Shown here in pieces: positions 33,291 to 44,240 of a stretch of DNA of 64,000 nt (position 1 is its first letter; each line of letters opens with the position of its first letter). The notes beneath the pieces are model-generated. The model did not search any database. It was not told the DNA's origin and saw only the letters and a list, made by a program, of their open reading frames with translations. Made by a program: the position numbers and the translations under genes. The stretch covers positions 4,393,501-4,457,500 of the forward strand of contig CM053143.1 of assembly GCA_028571685.1 (NCBI GenBank), read 5' to 3'. This DNA is from Heterohyrax brucei. Its lineage: Eukaryota > Chordata > Mammalia > Hyracoidea > Procaviidae.

Positions 33291-35289
33291 CATCAGGTCT
33301 ATAGTGAATGATGCAACACAGGATACAGCATCCAGAGTCCTACTCAGTTGGGGAAGTCAGAAAGCTTGATCAAAGATAAAATATTAAAAGTAGGGAAGCA
33401 GAGATCCTAACACAAAAACTATGAAATCACCACACTACAAAGAGGGATATATTACAGTAGTCATAACCCTTTCAGATGGGTACAAAGTTAAGGACATGTG
33501 CAGCCATTAAAAACTGGTTTAAACTTAGAATATAAAGGGGGATTAATTGGTAGCCACAAGATAAACTAACAATGCTACATATCAAAACAAGAAACGTAGT
33601 ACGGGAGTCTCAAGCAGTGAAAAGGATAAAAAGAAAACCCTTAAAGAAAATTGACTCAGAAGAGAACATTAAGTGGAACAAAGAAACTGCCAACAGTACA
33701 AACATAAAAGTACCAAAATGATGACACTAAACACATCTCTATAAATAATTAGACTGAATGTAAATGGATTGAGTGCTCCAATAGAGGCAGAGACTAACAG
33801 CTTGGAACGAAAAAACATGATTGGTCTATACACTGCTTGTAAGAAATACACTTCAGGCTCAAAAATATGAACAAACAGAAAAATCAAAGAAAAGGAAAAA
33901 AAGTTAACAAATTAATAACTACCAAAGAAGAGCAAGAGTGGCAATACTTTTCTGAAATAAAAAAGACTTTAATGTAAAATCCACCACCATGGATAAAGAC
34001 GGTTACTATTGCTTAAAGGTTCAATATATAAGCAGGATGTAACAATACTAAATATTTATGCACTCAATACCAGAGCATCTAAATACATCAAACAAATACT
34101 GACAACACTGAAAAATGAGATAGATCACTCCACAGTAATAGCTGGGAGAATTCAACACTCCACTTTCAGTAATGGATAGATCATCTAGAAAAAAAACTCA
34201 TTAAGATACAGAAGATCTTATTGCAATAATCAACCAACTAGGCCTCATTGACATATACAGAACTTTTTACCCCAAAATAGAAAAGTACACCTTTCCAATG
34301 TAAATGGACCATTCTCAAGAATAGACCATGTATTAGGTCATAAAGCAAGTACCAAAAATATCCAAACCACTGAATTGTTGCAAAGCATCTACTCAGACCA
34401 TAAACCCCTAAAGGTTGAAATCAATAGCAGAAAAAATATGGGGAGAAATTCACACTCATAGAAACTGAACAACACCTTGCTAAAAAATTCATGGGTCATA
34501 GAAAAAAATCAAAGGTGCACAACAGACATTCATGGACTCATAGGAGAATGAAAACACATCCCACAAGAACCTGGGGGTTGCAGCAAAAACAGTGCACAAA
34601 GGTCGATTTGTCTCTACAAATGTACACATCCAGGATGAAGAAAGGGCTCAAACCAAAAAATTAACTCTACAACTTGACCAAGTAGAAAGAGAACAACAAA
34701 AGAACCCCTTGGCACCAGAAGGAAACAGATGATAAAAATTAGAGCAGACTTAAATGAATTAGAGACTAGAAAAACATCTGAAAGATTTAACAAAACCGAA
34801 GGTTGGTCCTTCAAAAAGATACACAAAATTGTTAAACCGTTGACTAAACTTACAGAAGAAAAACAGTAGAGGAAACAAATAACCTGAATAAGAAATGAGA
34901 CGAGAGTCGTCACAACAGACCCAACTGAAAGAAAGTATCATAACATAATACTGCGAAAGACTGTACTCTGACAGATTTGAAAACCTAGAGGAAATGGACA
35001 GATTTCTAGATTCACATCACATACCCAAATTATCACCAGGTGAAGTAGAACAACTTAATAAACCTACCACAAAGGAAGATATTGAAAAAGTAATAAAAAA
35101 AATACCAACCAAAAAATGTCCATGCCCAGACCTCTTCACTGGAAAATTCTAACAAACTTTTAGAGAGGAGTTAACTGCAATACTACTGAGCCTATTTCAC
35201 AGCATGGAAAAGGGTGAAACACTCCCAAATTCATTCTATGAGGCCAGCATAACCCTGATCACACACACAAAAAATAAAATTACAGATCA

Positions 35290-35321
35290 GCTCCGACTCG
35301 ACGGCGCTTGGCTGGCTTTTA
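35290..35321 (+). mobile_element. Orphan AfroSINE/RTE 3' tail inside L1 ORF2
   Basis: CTCCGACTCGACGGCGCTTG followed by GCTGGCTTTT interrupts L1 sequence that should run from TACAGATCA to CACTCATGAACC. Only the final ~30 bases of a SINE or RTE are present. Confidence 0.65.
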
Positions 35322-37060
35322 TCACTCATGAACCTAGGTGTAAAAATCGTGAACAAAATCCTTGCCAATAGAATTCAACAACAACAACAAAAAAAAAAAT
35401 CATTGTGACCAAGCTGGATTCATACTAGGGATGCAGGGTTGGTTCAACATCAGAAAAACAATTCATGTGATCAACCATATAAATAACACAAAGAATAAGA
35501 ATCAGTTGACTCGTCAATTGATGCAGAAAAGGCATGTGACAAAATCCAACACCCATTCATCTTAAAAACTCTCAGCAAAATAGGAATAGTAGGGAAATTC
35601 TTCAGTGCAATAAAGGGCATCTATGCAAAGCCAATCACCTACATCATCATGAATGGAGACAGACTGAAAGAATTCCCCCTGAGAATGAAAACTAGACAAG
35701 ACTGCCTACTATCATCACTTCTATTCAACACTGTGCTAGAAGTTCTGGCCAGAGAAATCAGGTAAGACAAAGAAATTAAGAGCATCAGCATCAGTAAAGA
35801 AGAGGCAAAAATAGCCTTTTTTGAAGATGATATGATCATACACACAGAAAACACAAAAGAATCCATAAGTACACTCCTAGAACTCACAAAGGAGTTCAGC
35901 AAAGTATCAGGATAGAAGACAAACATAAGTTGATCAGTATGATTCCTTTATACCAACACAGACATCATCAAAGAGGAAATCACTAAATCAATACCATTTA
36001 CTTTAGCCCCCAACAGGATAAAATCTAACCAGAATAAGTCTACCTAAGAATAAATCTAACCAGATAAGTGAGAGACCTATACAGAGAAAATTACAAGACC
36101 CTATGCAAGAAACTGAAAGAGACTTGTATAAGTGGAGAAATCTACCTTGCTCATGGATAGAAAAACTTAACAATGTGAAAACGTCTGTTTTAGCCAAAGT
36201 GATCCGCACATACAATACATTCCCAATACAAATTCCCATCACGTTTTTTAATGAGATGGAAAAGCAAATCACCAGCTTTGTTTGGAAAGGGAAGAAACCC
36301 TGGATAAGTAAAGCACTATTGGAGAGAAGAGGAACACAGTGGGAGGTCTCATGCTACCGACCTTCGAACCTACTACACTGCCCCGGTAGTCAAAACAGCC
36401 TGGTACTGATACAGAAAGAGACATATAGACCAATGTAACAGAATAGAGACACCAGAAATATCACCATCCTCTGATGAATAGTTGATACTTGATTGTACAC
36501 TGGGGTAAAAACAGTCTCTTTAACAAATGGTGTTGGCAAAATTGGGTATCCTTCTGCAAAAAATGGTGATAAGATCCATATCTCACACCTTACAGAAAAA
36601 CTAACTCAAAATGGTTCGAACACCTAAATATGAAATGTAAAACTTTAAAGACCATGCACGAGAAACGAAGGTCAACACTGGAAGTTCTAATATATATCTT
36701 AGACAGACCACAAAATCCGACCAGCAATGCAGAAACAGCAGAAGAGAAAATAAATGGGAACTACTAATAATCAAACATTTGTGCTCATCCGAGGACTTTA
36801 TCAAGAGAGTTAAAAGGCTATCTACAGAATGGGAAAAAATATTTGGCCACTACATGTCAGACCAAAATCTGATTTTAATAATATACAAGGAACTGTAAAA
36901 TATCAATAAGAAAAAGATAAATAACCCAATTAAGCAATGGATAAAGGAGATGGACAGACGCTTCACCAAAAAAGACATCCAAACAGCCAAAGACACATGA
37001 GAAAAATGCTCACAATCATTATCTATTAGAGAAATTCAAATCAAAACTACAATGAAATCA

Positions 37061-37305
37061 TATTGTATGAACTTTCTGGTTCTATGCATCTATAGGATAT
37101 CATCCTGCTGACTTCTGGCTGGAGGAAGGAGAGTGGGTGGAGAGGAGGGGAAAGGAGACTCTTGGGAGGATGAGACATATATGAAGCAGAGAGAAATAGT
37201 GTGCTGTCACCGGGTAGGGAGAGCAGTGGAAGCTGCATATAGGTGGGCATGTAAGTTTATATGGGAATGTACATTTGCACTCAGTCATAAAAAAAAAAAA
37301 AAAAA
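37061..37305 (+). mobile_element. 5'-truncated L1 (subfamily B 3' end), sense
   Basis: GGTTCTATGCATCTATAGGA, CTGGAGGAAGGAGAGTGGGT and a 17-base poly(A) end form a ~245-bp 3' terminal insertion. The host L1's ACTACAATGA is duplicated on both sides (37046-37055 and 37307-37316). This is a classic short L1 insertion. Confidence 0.85.
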
Positions 37306-37428
37306 CACTACAATGAGATAGCATCTCACCTCAACAAGATTGGCCATAAATCCAAAAAACACAAAACAAGTGCTGGGGAGGCTGCAGAGAGATTGGAACT
37401 CACACTGCTGGTGGAAATGCAAAATGGT

Positions 37429-37490
37429 ACAAACTCTTTGGAAAGCAATTTGGCACTTCTTTAAGAAAGCTAGGATTACCATATGATCTG
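37429..37490 (+). repeat. Left copy of the 62-bp direct repeat flanking the ERV-L block
   Basis: This host L1 sequence matches 39118-39179 at 61 of 62 positions and ends exactly where the LTR begins. Confidence 0.9.
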
Positions 37491-37991
37491 TGTTTTAGTC
37501 AGCTAGGGCTGCTCTAACAGAAATACCACAGAGTGGATGGCTTTAACAAAGAAAGATTTATTCTTACACAGTCCGGTAGGTTGCAAGTCCATATTCAGGG
37601 TGTCTGCTCCAGGGAAAGACTTACCCCTTGACGGCTCTGGAGGAAAGTCCGGTATTGCATCAGTCATTGTCCAGGGAGTGTCCTAACGCAAGAACCTCTG
37701 GTCTGAACGACGCGCTCTGCTCCCGGTGCTGCTTGCTTGATGGTAGCGAGGTTCTCAAATTGTCCTTGGTTCTTTTTCCTTTTATTCCTTGCAAGCTAAA
37801 AGCATTAAGGGTGGGGCAAGCCATACTCCAGGGAAACTTCCCCCATAGCAGGAATTCACAGCCCCACCCTAATCCTTTAACATACAGGTTAGCAAAACCA
37901 CACAATGGAGGACAGTCCCAAGATACTGGGAACCATATCCCAGCCACGTGGCTGCACACATTTTTGGGGGGACACAATTCAAACCATGACA
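37491..37991 (-). mobile_element. ERV-L-type 3' LTR
   Basis: On the minus strand it begins TGTCATGGTTTGAATTGTGT and ends CTAGCTGACTAAAACA, giving TG...CA ends and about 501 bp. An AATAAA lies in the middle and could be the polyadenylation signal. It is the same family as the solo LTR at 11866-12375. The internal retroviral sequence adjoins its 5' side, so it is the 3' LTR of a truncated provirus. Confidence 0.8.
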
Positions 37992-39117
37992 TAGGGCTGG
38001 AGAGTTAATGTAGCCTTGAGGCAGGCAAGTGAAAGTGTATTGTTGGCCTTGCCAGGTGAATGCAAACTGCTTCTGGTGGTCCTTGGAAACAGGTATGGAG
38101 AAGAAAGCATTAGCCAGATCAATAGCTGCATACCAAGTACCAGGAGATGTATTAATTTGCTCAAGCAGTGAAACTACATCTGGAACAGCAGCTGCAATGG
38201 GGGTTACCACCTCGTTAAGTTTGCGATAATCTACTGTCATTCTCCAAGATCCATCTGTTTTTCGCACAGGCCAAATAGGCGAATTGAATGGGGATGTGGT
38301 GGGAATCACCACCCCTGCGTCCTTCAAGTCCTTAATGGTGGCAGTAATTTCAGCAATCCCTCTAGGAATACGGTATTGCTTTTGGTTCACTATTTTCCTA
38401 GGCAGTGGCAGTTCTAGTGGCTTCCATTTGGCTCTTCCCACCATAGTAGCTCTCACTCCACTTGTCAGGAATCCAACGTGAGAGTTCTGCCAATTGCTGA
38501 GTATATCTATTCCAATTATGCATTCTGGAACTGGGGAAATTACTACAGGATGGGTTCGGGGACCCACTGGACCCACTGTGAGACGAACATGAGCCAAGAC
38601 TCCATCAATAACCTGACCTCCATATGCCCCCACTCTTACTGGTGGGCCACAGTGACGTTTTGGGTCTCCTGGAATTAGTGTCAATTCAGAGCCAGTATCC
38701 AGTAGTCCCCGAAAAGTCTGATTATTTCCTTTTCCCCAGTGAACAGTCACTCTCGTAAAAAGCCGTAGATCCCTTTGGGGAAGGGCAGGAGAAAGATTAA
38801 CAGTGTAAAGTTTTGGCAGGGTATCAGAATTCTTCCTCAAAGGGACCTGGCCTTCCCTTCATTCAAGGGGCTGTGGGTCCTTAAACTCGCTCAAGTCTGG
38901 GAATTGATTGAGGGACCGCGACTCTCTCTTCTGGCGATTTGAGTTAGACTGCTGTTCACCTGACCTAGAGTTCATCCTTTCATACATATCACGTAAATAC
39001 TTAGTAGGCTGATCATCTATTACACTGCTAGGGACACCATGACTAAGGAGCCAGTTCCACATGTCTGCACGAGTCAGATTATCACAATTATTATTTTGCC
39101 TCTGCTGTGCTCGTCCA
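37992..39117 (-). pseudogene. Truncated ERV-L gag-pro-pol remnant
   Basis: Read on the minus strand, this is an internal retroviral fragment. The end of gag comes first (38859-39117). An aspartic protease follows with its active-site [10 protein letters not shown]. The N-terminal half of reverse transcriptase comes last, with DYRKLNEVV and the [13 protein letters not shown] region. It is assigned to class III ERV-L by the look of the reverse transcriptase. A break near 38845-38860 separates the gag and protease frames. The 5' LTR, primer-binding site, most of gag, the catalytic YxDD half of reverse transcriptase, RNase H, integrase and any env are absent. It is non-functional. Confidence 0.8.
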
Positions 39118-39179
39118 ACAAACTCTTTGGAAAGCAATTTGGAACTTCTTTAAGAAAGCTAGGATTACCATATGATCTG
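39118..39179 (+). repeat. Right copy of the 62-bp direct repeat flanking the ERV-L block
   Basis: It starts on the base after the truncated retroviral sequence and repeats host L1 bases 37429-37490 with one C/A difference. The L1 then continues normally with GCAATGCCACAGCTTGG. Confidence 0.9.
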
Positions 39180-39599
39180 GCAATGCCACAGCTTGGAATA
39201 TAATCTACAGAAATAAAGGTGGAAACGTGAGCATACACATGCACGTGAATGTTTATTGTAGCACTGTCCACAGTACCAAAAGATGAAGTCACCCTAGGTG
39301 CCTGTCAACAGATGAATGGATAAACAAACTATGATGCATATACATAATGGGAAACTATGCAGTGCTAAAGAACAGTTCTGATTTTAGGAAGCACCTCATA
39401 ACCTATTTTCAACCAGAAGACATCATGCTGACTGAAATTAGTCGGCTACAAAAAGTATTGTATGAGACATCAGCTATAATAATGGACTCAAGTATAGAAG
39501 AAGAGACTATCTGACAGCTGCAGTGGTGGGAGGAGCGGGAGAAGGATGTTCATATATTAGGTAGGCAATAGGAATTTGGTTGGTTGAAGGGAGTGACAG

Positions 39600-40442
39600 C
39601 ACATGGTACAGAGGAGATCAGCGTAACTAGGCTACACCATAAACTGAAAGGTTTTCTAAACTCACTCCAGTGTTTCAAAGGGTAGAGTAGCAGGGATGGG
39701 GGTCTGGGGACCATGTTTTCAGGGGACTTTGAGGTCCATTGGCATAACTAGTCTTTAACTAAGAGTCTTTTACAATTCACATTGGTGAGTGGAGTCTGGG
39801 GTCTTGAAAGCCAGCAAGCTGCCAACTGAGGTACAGCAAATTGTCCCAACCCATCTGGGACAGATAGCGACAACAAACATAAAAGAAATGAGGAAAAATG
39901 AGCCCAGGAGACAGAAAGACCATATGAATGACAGACTTCATCAGTATGAGACCAGAAGAACCAAACAGTGCCCAGCTACCACCAAAGGCAGCCGTTATGG
40001 GGACACAATATAGAGTCCCTGAGGCAACACAAGAAGAAAGAGATACGCAGTTCAAGAACTCTTCTGAAAGACCAGAGCTGATGGTCCGACAGTCTGGAGG
40101 GACCTTTGGGAACATGGCCACTAGACCTTCTGCTGTCCATGACCTGAAACCAGTACGGAGGCCAGTTCTTCAGAAAGAATGGACTGGACTTGGAGACACA
40201 GTGGAAATATATAGTGTGTGTACTTCACGGTTTTACAATTTGTAGGAGGCTGTCCTACTGGTTTCTTTCTAGATGAGAGAGAAGAGGGTGGAGAGGAGGG
40301 AACAGGTGCTTTTTAAGAAGATACAAGTATAGAGTGAAAATCAGGAGTGTGCTATCACAGGGTGAGGAGAGGAGACATAGCTGCAGACAGGCAGGCATGT
40401 GGAATTGATCTGAAATGTATATTTTCACTTAATCATAATAAA
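39600..40442 (+). other. 3' UTR of the full-length L1
   Basis: GAAAGGTTTTCTAAACTCAC, GTGAGTGGAGTCTGGGGTCT and TTCACTTAATCATAATAAAA end the L1. The frames at 39789-40245 lie in this UTR and resemble no protein that I know. Confidence 0.65.
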
Positions 40443-40560
40443 AATATTTTTAATGAACTCATTTAATATATCCTCCATTTGTACAGATGAAGGAACTGAA
40501 GAACAGAGAAGTTAAATAACTGCCTAAAGGTTGCACTTTACTGACGGACAGAATTCACAT
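40443..40560 (-). mobile_element. MIR, antisense, right part, with the right L1 target-site duplication
   Basis: The first 19 bp (40443-40461) repeat 30898-30916. The MIR core complement follows: TGTACAGATGAAGGAACTGA, AGAAGTTAAATAACTGCC. Joined to 30855-30916, this makes one old MIR split by the L1. Confidence 0.75.
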
Positions 40561-41660
40561 CAGGGAGCCTGACTACAGTGTCAGTGCATTTAATTACCAT
40601 GCTAATAATGACTCGTGCTTTAACAACTTCATGTTATGACTTATTTTCTAGTCACCTGCATTATGATTTTACTAAGACACAGTTATTGGCATTTTATATC
40701 ATTTGTGATTTACTTATTGGGAAACATTTTAAGATTTAAATTAGTTCTGACACTGTTCTCATTTCTTTCAGGTGCTTAGTATCACTACTTTCCTCTTTAC
40801 AAGGAAAATACAGCAATGGAGATTTTATTATCCAAAACCTTTTAATTTTACATTCTTCTAAGCAAAGTGAGTAGTATACTAACTTCAAAACTGTGTCTTT
40901 TTTTTTAATTTTTATTGTGTGTTAATTGTCTTTACTTTTCCCTTCTGAAACATAAGATTCAGAAGAATGAGTCCCACGTGCTACTAAAAGGATCCTATAA
41001 TGAAGAACCTGAACTTTGCTATCAGGTAAGAAGAAGCACCACATCATTATCGAAGTCATCCTTCCTGCTTACGGTGAAATTGCACAAAACACTGTGGATC
41101 CTCTGACTTAGTGCTTTCTCTCCAGAAGTGGTTGCCACTGAAATTGTGTAATGAGATTTATTGGAAGAATAGTCAGGCTTCTTTTTTCTCTATGCACACT
41201 AAGGGTTTACTTGACCGAAATTCCTTCAAATCATAATAAGGGAACAAGTGTTTTAACAGCTAACAAAGCAACTTACTGGAAGTTCACTCCAAGTGTCTTA
41301 TTCTTCAAGCTTCTTCAGGCAGAGATACTGTCTTGATTATAGATGATTACCTCAGTAACTGGTGAGCAATAGTTCATATTTGAAAATATCTGCAGAAAGT
41401 CCCTAATATATAATTAGGAATACAGTGATGTGCAGAAATCTGTGGTGAAGACTGTAAGAGGTAAGAAAGTGGTGGATGCAAGAAGGGTTTTGGGGGGAGA
41501 GACAAGAGGTGAGTGAGGAGTACAGCAAAACACATGGATAGAGCAGCTCCCAACAAAGTACATGAATTCGATAGAAACATACCAGGGTAGCTTTCCAGCC
41601 CTTAAGTGCTGTGTTTCTTTCTTTGATACTCATAGTTCCCAAGTTTTAGTATTTTCCACC
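40561..41660. other. Unique-looking non-coding DNA
   Basis: I see no gene or confident repeat. Short frames at 40915-41106 and 41151-41336 show no recognisable protein. Confidence 0.4.
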
Positions 41661-41669
41661 TACGTTATA

Positions 41670-41795
41670 TAAACTCATATATATATATACATACATATAT
41701 ATACATCCGACTCGACGGCACTTGGCTTGGCATATACATATTGGCCTGGCTCATATATACATGTATATATATACATACATATATATATATATATG
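41670..41795. repeat. (TA)n/(CATA)n microsatellite with an embedded SINE/RTE tail
   Basis: Runs of TATATA and CATACATA flank a 24-bp block at 41707-41730, CCGACTCGACGGCACTTGGC then TTGG, which matches only the AfroSINE/RTE terminus. A similar TTGGCCTGGC lies 10 bp further on. Confidence 0.75.
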
Positions 41796-41879
41796 AATGC
41801 ATCCCCAGTTCTTGGCAGCTTTGGACTGTTGTCATGGCCTTGTGAGGACTCTCAGCAATCATGTAAGTACACCGACGCA

Positions 41880-42228
41880 TTACTTGTTGGAGTTAGCTGT
41901 CAGTGAGTTATCTTTGACTTATGGCTGCATTAAGTGTAACAGAACAAAACATTGTCCAGTCCTGTGCCGCTTCGTGATCTTTGGCACGTTTGAGTCCACG
42001 GTCATGGCTATTGTGTCAATAGCTCATTGAAAGGTTCTCTCGTTTTTGCTGGCCTCATTCTTACCAAACACGATATTCTTTTGCAGTGATAGGTCTTTCC
42101 TGATGCCGTGTCCATAGTGAGCCACACAAAGTGTCATCATCGTCTATTCTAACGAGTTCTCTAGGTGTATCTCTTCTAAGACCGATTTAATCTGTCTTCT
42201 GACTGCCCATAGTATATTCATTGCTATT
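41880..42228 (-). mobile_element. RTE 3' end fragment, antisense, old
   Basis: GAACAAAACATTGTCCAGTC, CTGTGCCGC, TATTGTGTCAATAGCTCATT, TACCAAACACGATATTCTTT and GTCTTTCCTGATGCCGTGTC are complements of RTE 3' UTR and C-terminal coding sequence in order. Confidence 0.75.
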
Positions 42229-42462
42229 GGTATCAAATGTTTATTTTATTTGGTTCTGTTTATCAGAATCATTCTCCATTCATAAATTTTTCTTTATTTA
42301 TCCTAATTTATTTTAGTCAGAAAAAAAATATGAGGTTAAGAAGTACTTTGTTGATAGAGGAAAAAAAAAAGTCACTGGAAGATTACTGATAATATTTCTT
42401 TTTCTGTCATGGTTTTCTTTCTTACTTTCTTTTCCTCTAAAAATAGTAATTTACTATTTGTC

Positions 42463-42957
42463 TTTTTTTTCTTTTTTTTTCTTTAGTATGACTGAGTGAA
42501 AATGTACATTCCCATATATATTTACATGCCCACCTATATGCAGCTTCCACTGCTCTCCCTGTCTGGCGACAGCACACTATTCCTCTCTGCTCCATACATG
42601 TCTCATCCTCCCAACAGTCTCCTTTCCCCTCCTCTCCACCCACTCTCCTTCCTCCAACCAGAGGTCAGCAGGATGATATCCCATAGATGTATAGAACCAT
42701 GAAGTACATCCAACATACGGTCACTCTGCATCGCCAAGTCCAATCCATTCGTGTCCGAAGAGTGGACCTTTGTTATGATTTATGGGCAAGGACAGCATCA
42801 GGGCCAGGGGCCATGCTCTCAGGGGAACCCCGAAACCGCTGGACCATCAATTGAGGTCTTTTAGTGGAGATCTCAGGATGCACCCCTTTTTATTCTTGTG
42901 TTGCCAGTGAGACTCAACTTAGTGAGCTACATCGCAGCTAGGGAGGGTTTAGATTGG
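42463..42957 (-). mobile_element. 5'-truncated L1 (subfamily B), antisense
   Basis: The T-rich run at 42463-42482 is the tail complement. ATGACTGAGTGAAAATGTAC, GCAGCTTCCACTGCTCTCCC and GAGGTCAGCAGGATGATATC follow. The 13-bp flanks at 42452-42464 (TACTATTTGTCTT) and 42959-42971 (TAGTATTTGTCTT) differ by one base and look like a target-site duplication. The frames across it on either strand are incidental. Confidence 0.8.
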
Positions 42958-42971
42958 ATAGTATTTGTCTT

Positions 42972-44056
42972 ATTAAAGTAATCACTAGTGGCGTGTTCCC
43001 TGGTCAGCAAAATCACAGAGAGACTTACTAATGGTTGTGCAATTTACTATGCCTGGAAAAAACCTCACAACTTCACATTATTTGCAAATTTGCTTTCTTT
43101 ACAAATTTGATTACTGTAGCTAAAAGTTGTTCTTTTTCACTTAGTTAAAATCACTTAGGTAGATGAACTGGTCCGGGTTTCCTTGTTCAGCTTGTCTACA
43201 AAAACACGAAGAGGATGAAAGTGAAAGCAGAAACTTTGTTGGCCAAGTAAAGGAACACACTAGGACTACTGTCGCCAAGGTGACTCCCCAAATGATGCCT
43301 CAGGGGGTTTATACGGGTAAAGCAAGTTGGGTCTGGGGTATTCAGGAAGACCTTAAGATGTGGTCAGCTTGCTGATTGATCTGGCCTAAAAAAGTATTCC
43401 TAGGGTGGTACGTTCCTGTGTAGCAGTTCAGTCTCAAAACGAGGCCACGAAGATGGTGGCTTGACCATTTCTGGGATTCAGACAGAGGGTGTGTTTTCAG
43501 GCCTCTGACACAGACCATCTGCAGGACAAAATTGCTGTACATGTCAGGTGAGCCAGATACGGTGCTTGACAATTCTAGCTGACCTTTTGACCCCAGACTC
43601 TTGTTTCTCCTAAACTGAGGAGAAACAGGAAAATATCTAACAAGGAGATAGTTTAAAGACAAGTTAATTTCTGTATCACTTAAAATGGTGGACACAACTC
43701 ATTGCCTGTTCAAGACAGTAGGTATGCGTTCAGTCTGTTTTACGTCATTAGTTTGCAGTTAAACATTTTAGAATTTCTGTTTCAAACAACCTCTTGAGAA
43801 TGTGCAGAAAGCACACACACACACAATGCTAATTTGAATGCATGTTTGAACATTGCCTGTCATTTGAGGATTAAACTCTGCTTAGGAAGTAGCTCTGAAG
43901 ACAGGTACTAACCTTAACGTAGTAAAGGAACACACATTATCAGAATCAGTCACATAAAACATCTTCAATCAAGTTTGGGGAGAAGAGAGTTTGTTGCAAG
44001 CCTAAATCATTTTAACGAATATTGTAACTTATGTTTTAATTCCTTCTTCTTGTTTA
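42972..44056. other. Unique-looking non-coding DNA
   Basis: I see no gene. The frames at 43163-43375 and 43342-43695 are open but unrecognised. A short (AC)n run lies near 43810. Confidence 0.4.
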
Positions 44057-44240
44057 AGGTGCTATTAAGTCATTTCCAACTCATAGTGTTTGTGTGACTG
44101 AGTAGAACCACCTTTGAGGGTCACCTTTAGGGAGAGATCTTCAGGTCTTTCAGCTGCAGAGCTGCTGGGTGGGTTCAGATTGCCAGTTTTTCAGTTAGTG
44201 GCCAAGTGCTTAACTGTCGCAACACCAGGGCTCCTTTGTG
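44057..44240 (-). mobile_element. AfroSINE, long variant, antisense
   Basis: AAGGTGCTATTAAGTCATTT, CCAACTCATAGTG, GCTGCTGGGTGGGTTCAGAT and the head complement GTGCTTAACTGTCGCAACAC then CAGGGCTCC form a full-length antisense copy. Confidence 0.85.

Larger units (their letters stand above)
33718..39600 (+). pseudogene. L1 ORF2, broken and interrupted
   Basis: The start is near 33718, before sequence encoding LNVNGLSAP. Endonuclease sequence continues to about 34450 (SRIDHVLGHKAS-like and SDHKPLKV-like). The catalytic FADD box is FEDD near 35819-35831, from one codon change. FNEMEKQITSFVWKGKKPWI follows at 36103-36438. The reading is interrupted by the orphan tail at 35290, the L1 insert at 37061 and the ERV-L block at 37491-39179. 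C-terminal codons continue to about 39500. It cannot yield an active protein. Confidence 0.75.
30917..40442 (+). mobile_element. Full-length L1, sense, with nested insertions
   Basis: It starts with GAGGTGGAGCCAAGACAACA and ends with an A-rich tail ATCATAATAAAA, flanked by 19-bp direct repeats inside a MIR. The order is 5' UTR units, ORF1, ORF2 and 3' UTR. After insertion it received an orphan SINE/RTE tail (35290), a truncated L1 (37061-37305) and a truncated ERV-L provirus (37491-39117). Both ORFs are heavily mutated, so it is a dead copy. It is the same 5' UTR type as the copy at 4801-9277. Confidence 0.85.

Noticed and set aside
37869-38840. Longest open frame on the minus strand (323 codons), a possible host protein gene
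   Set aside because: It is retroviral protease and partial reverse transcriptase of an ERV-L remnant that reads through into the LTR.
39789-40245. Two overlapping plus-strand frames
   Set aside because: They lie inside an L1 3' UTR bounded by a confirmed target-site duplication. They resemble no known protein.
40990-41060. Exon-like stretch ending in a GTAAGA donor-like site
   Set aside because: A single donor-like match is expected by chance, and no conserved peptide or acceptor could be supported.
43163-43695. Open frames on both strands in unique DNA
   Set aside because: They are short, overlap each other on opposite strands, and have no recognisable motif, splice context or family resemblance.
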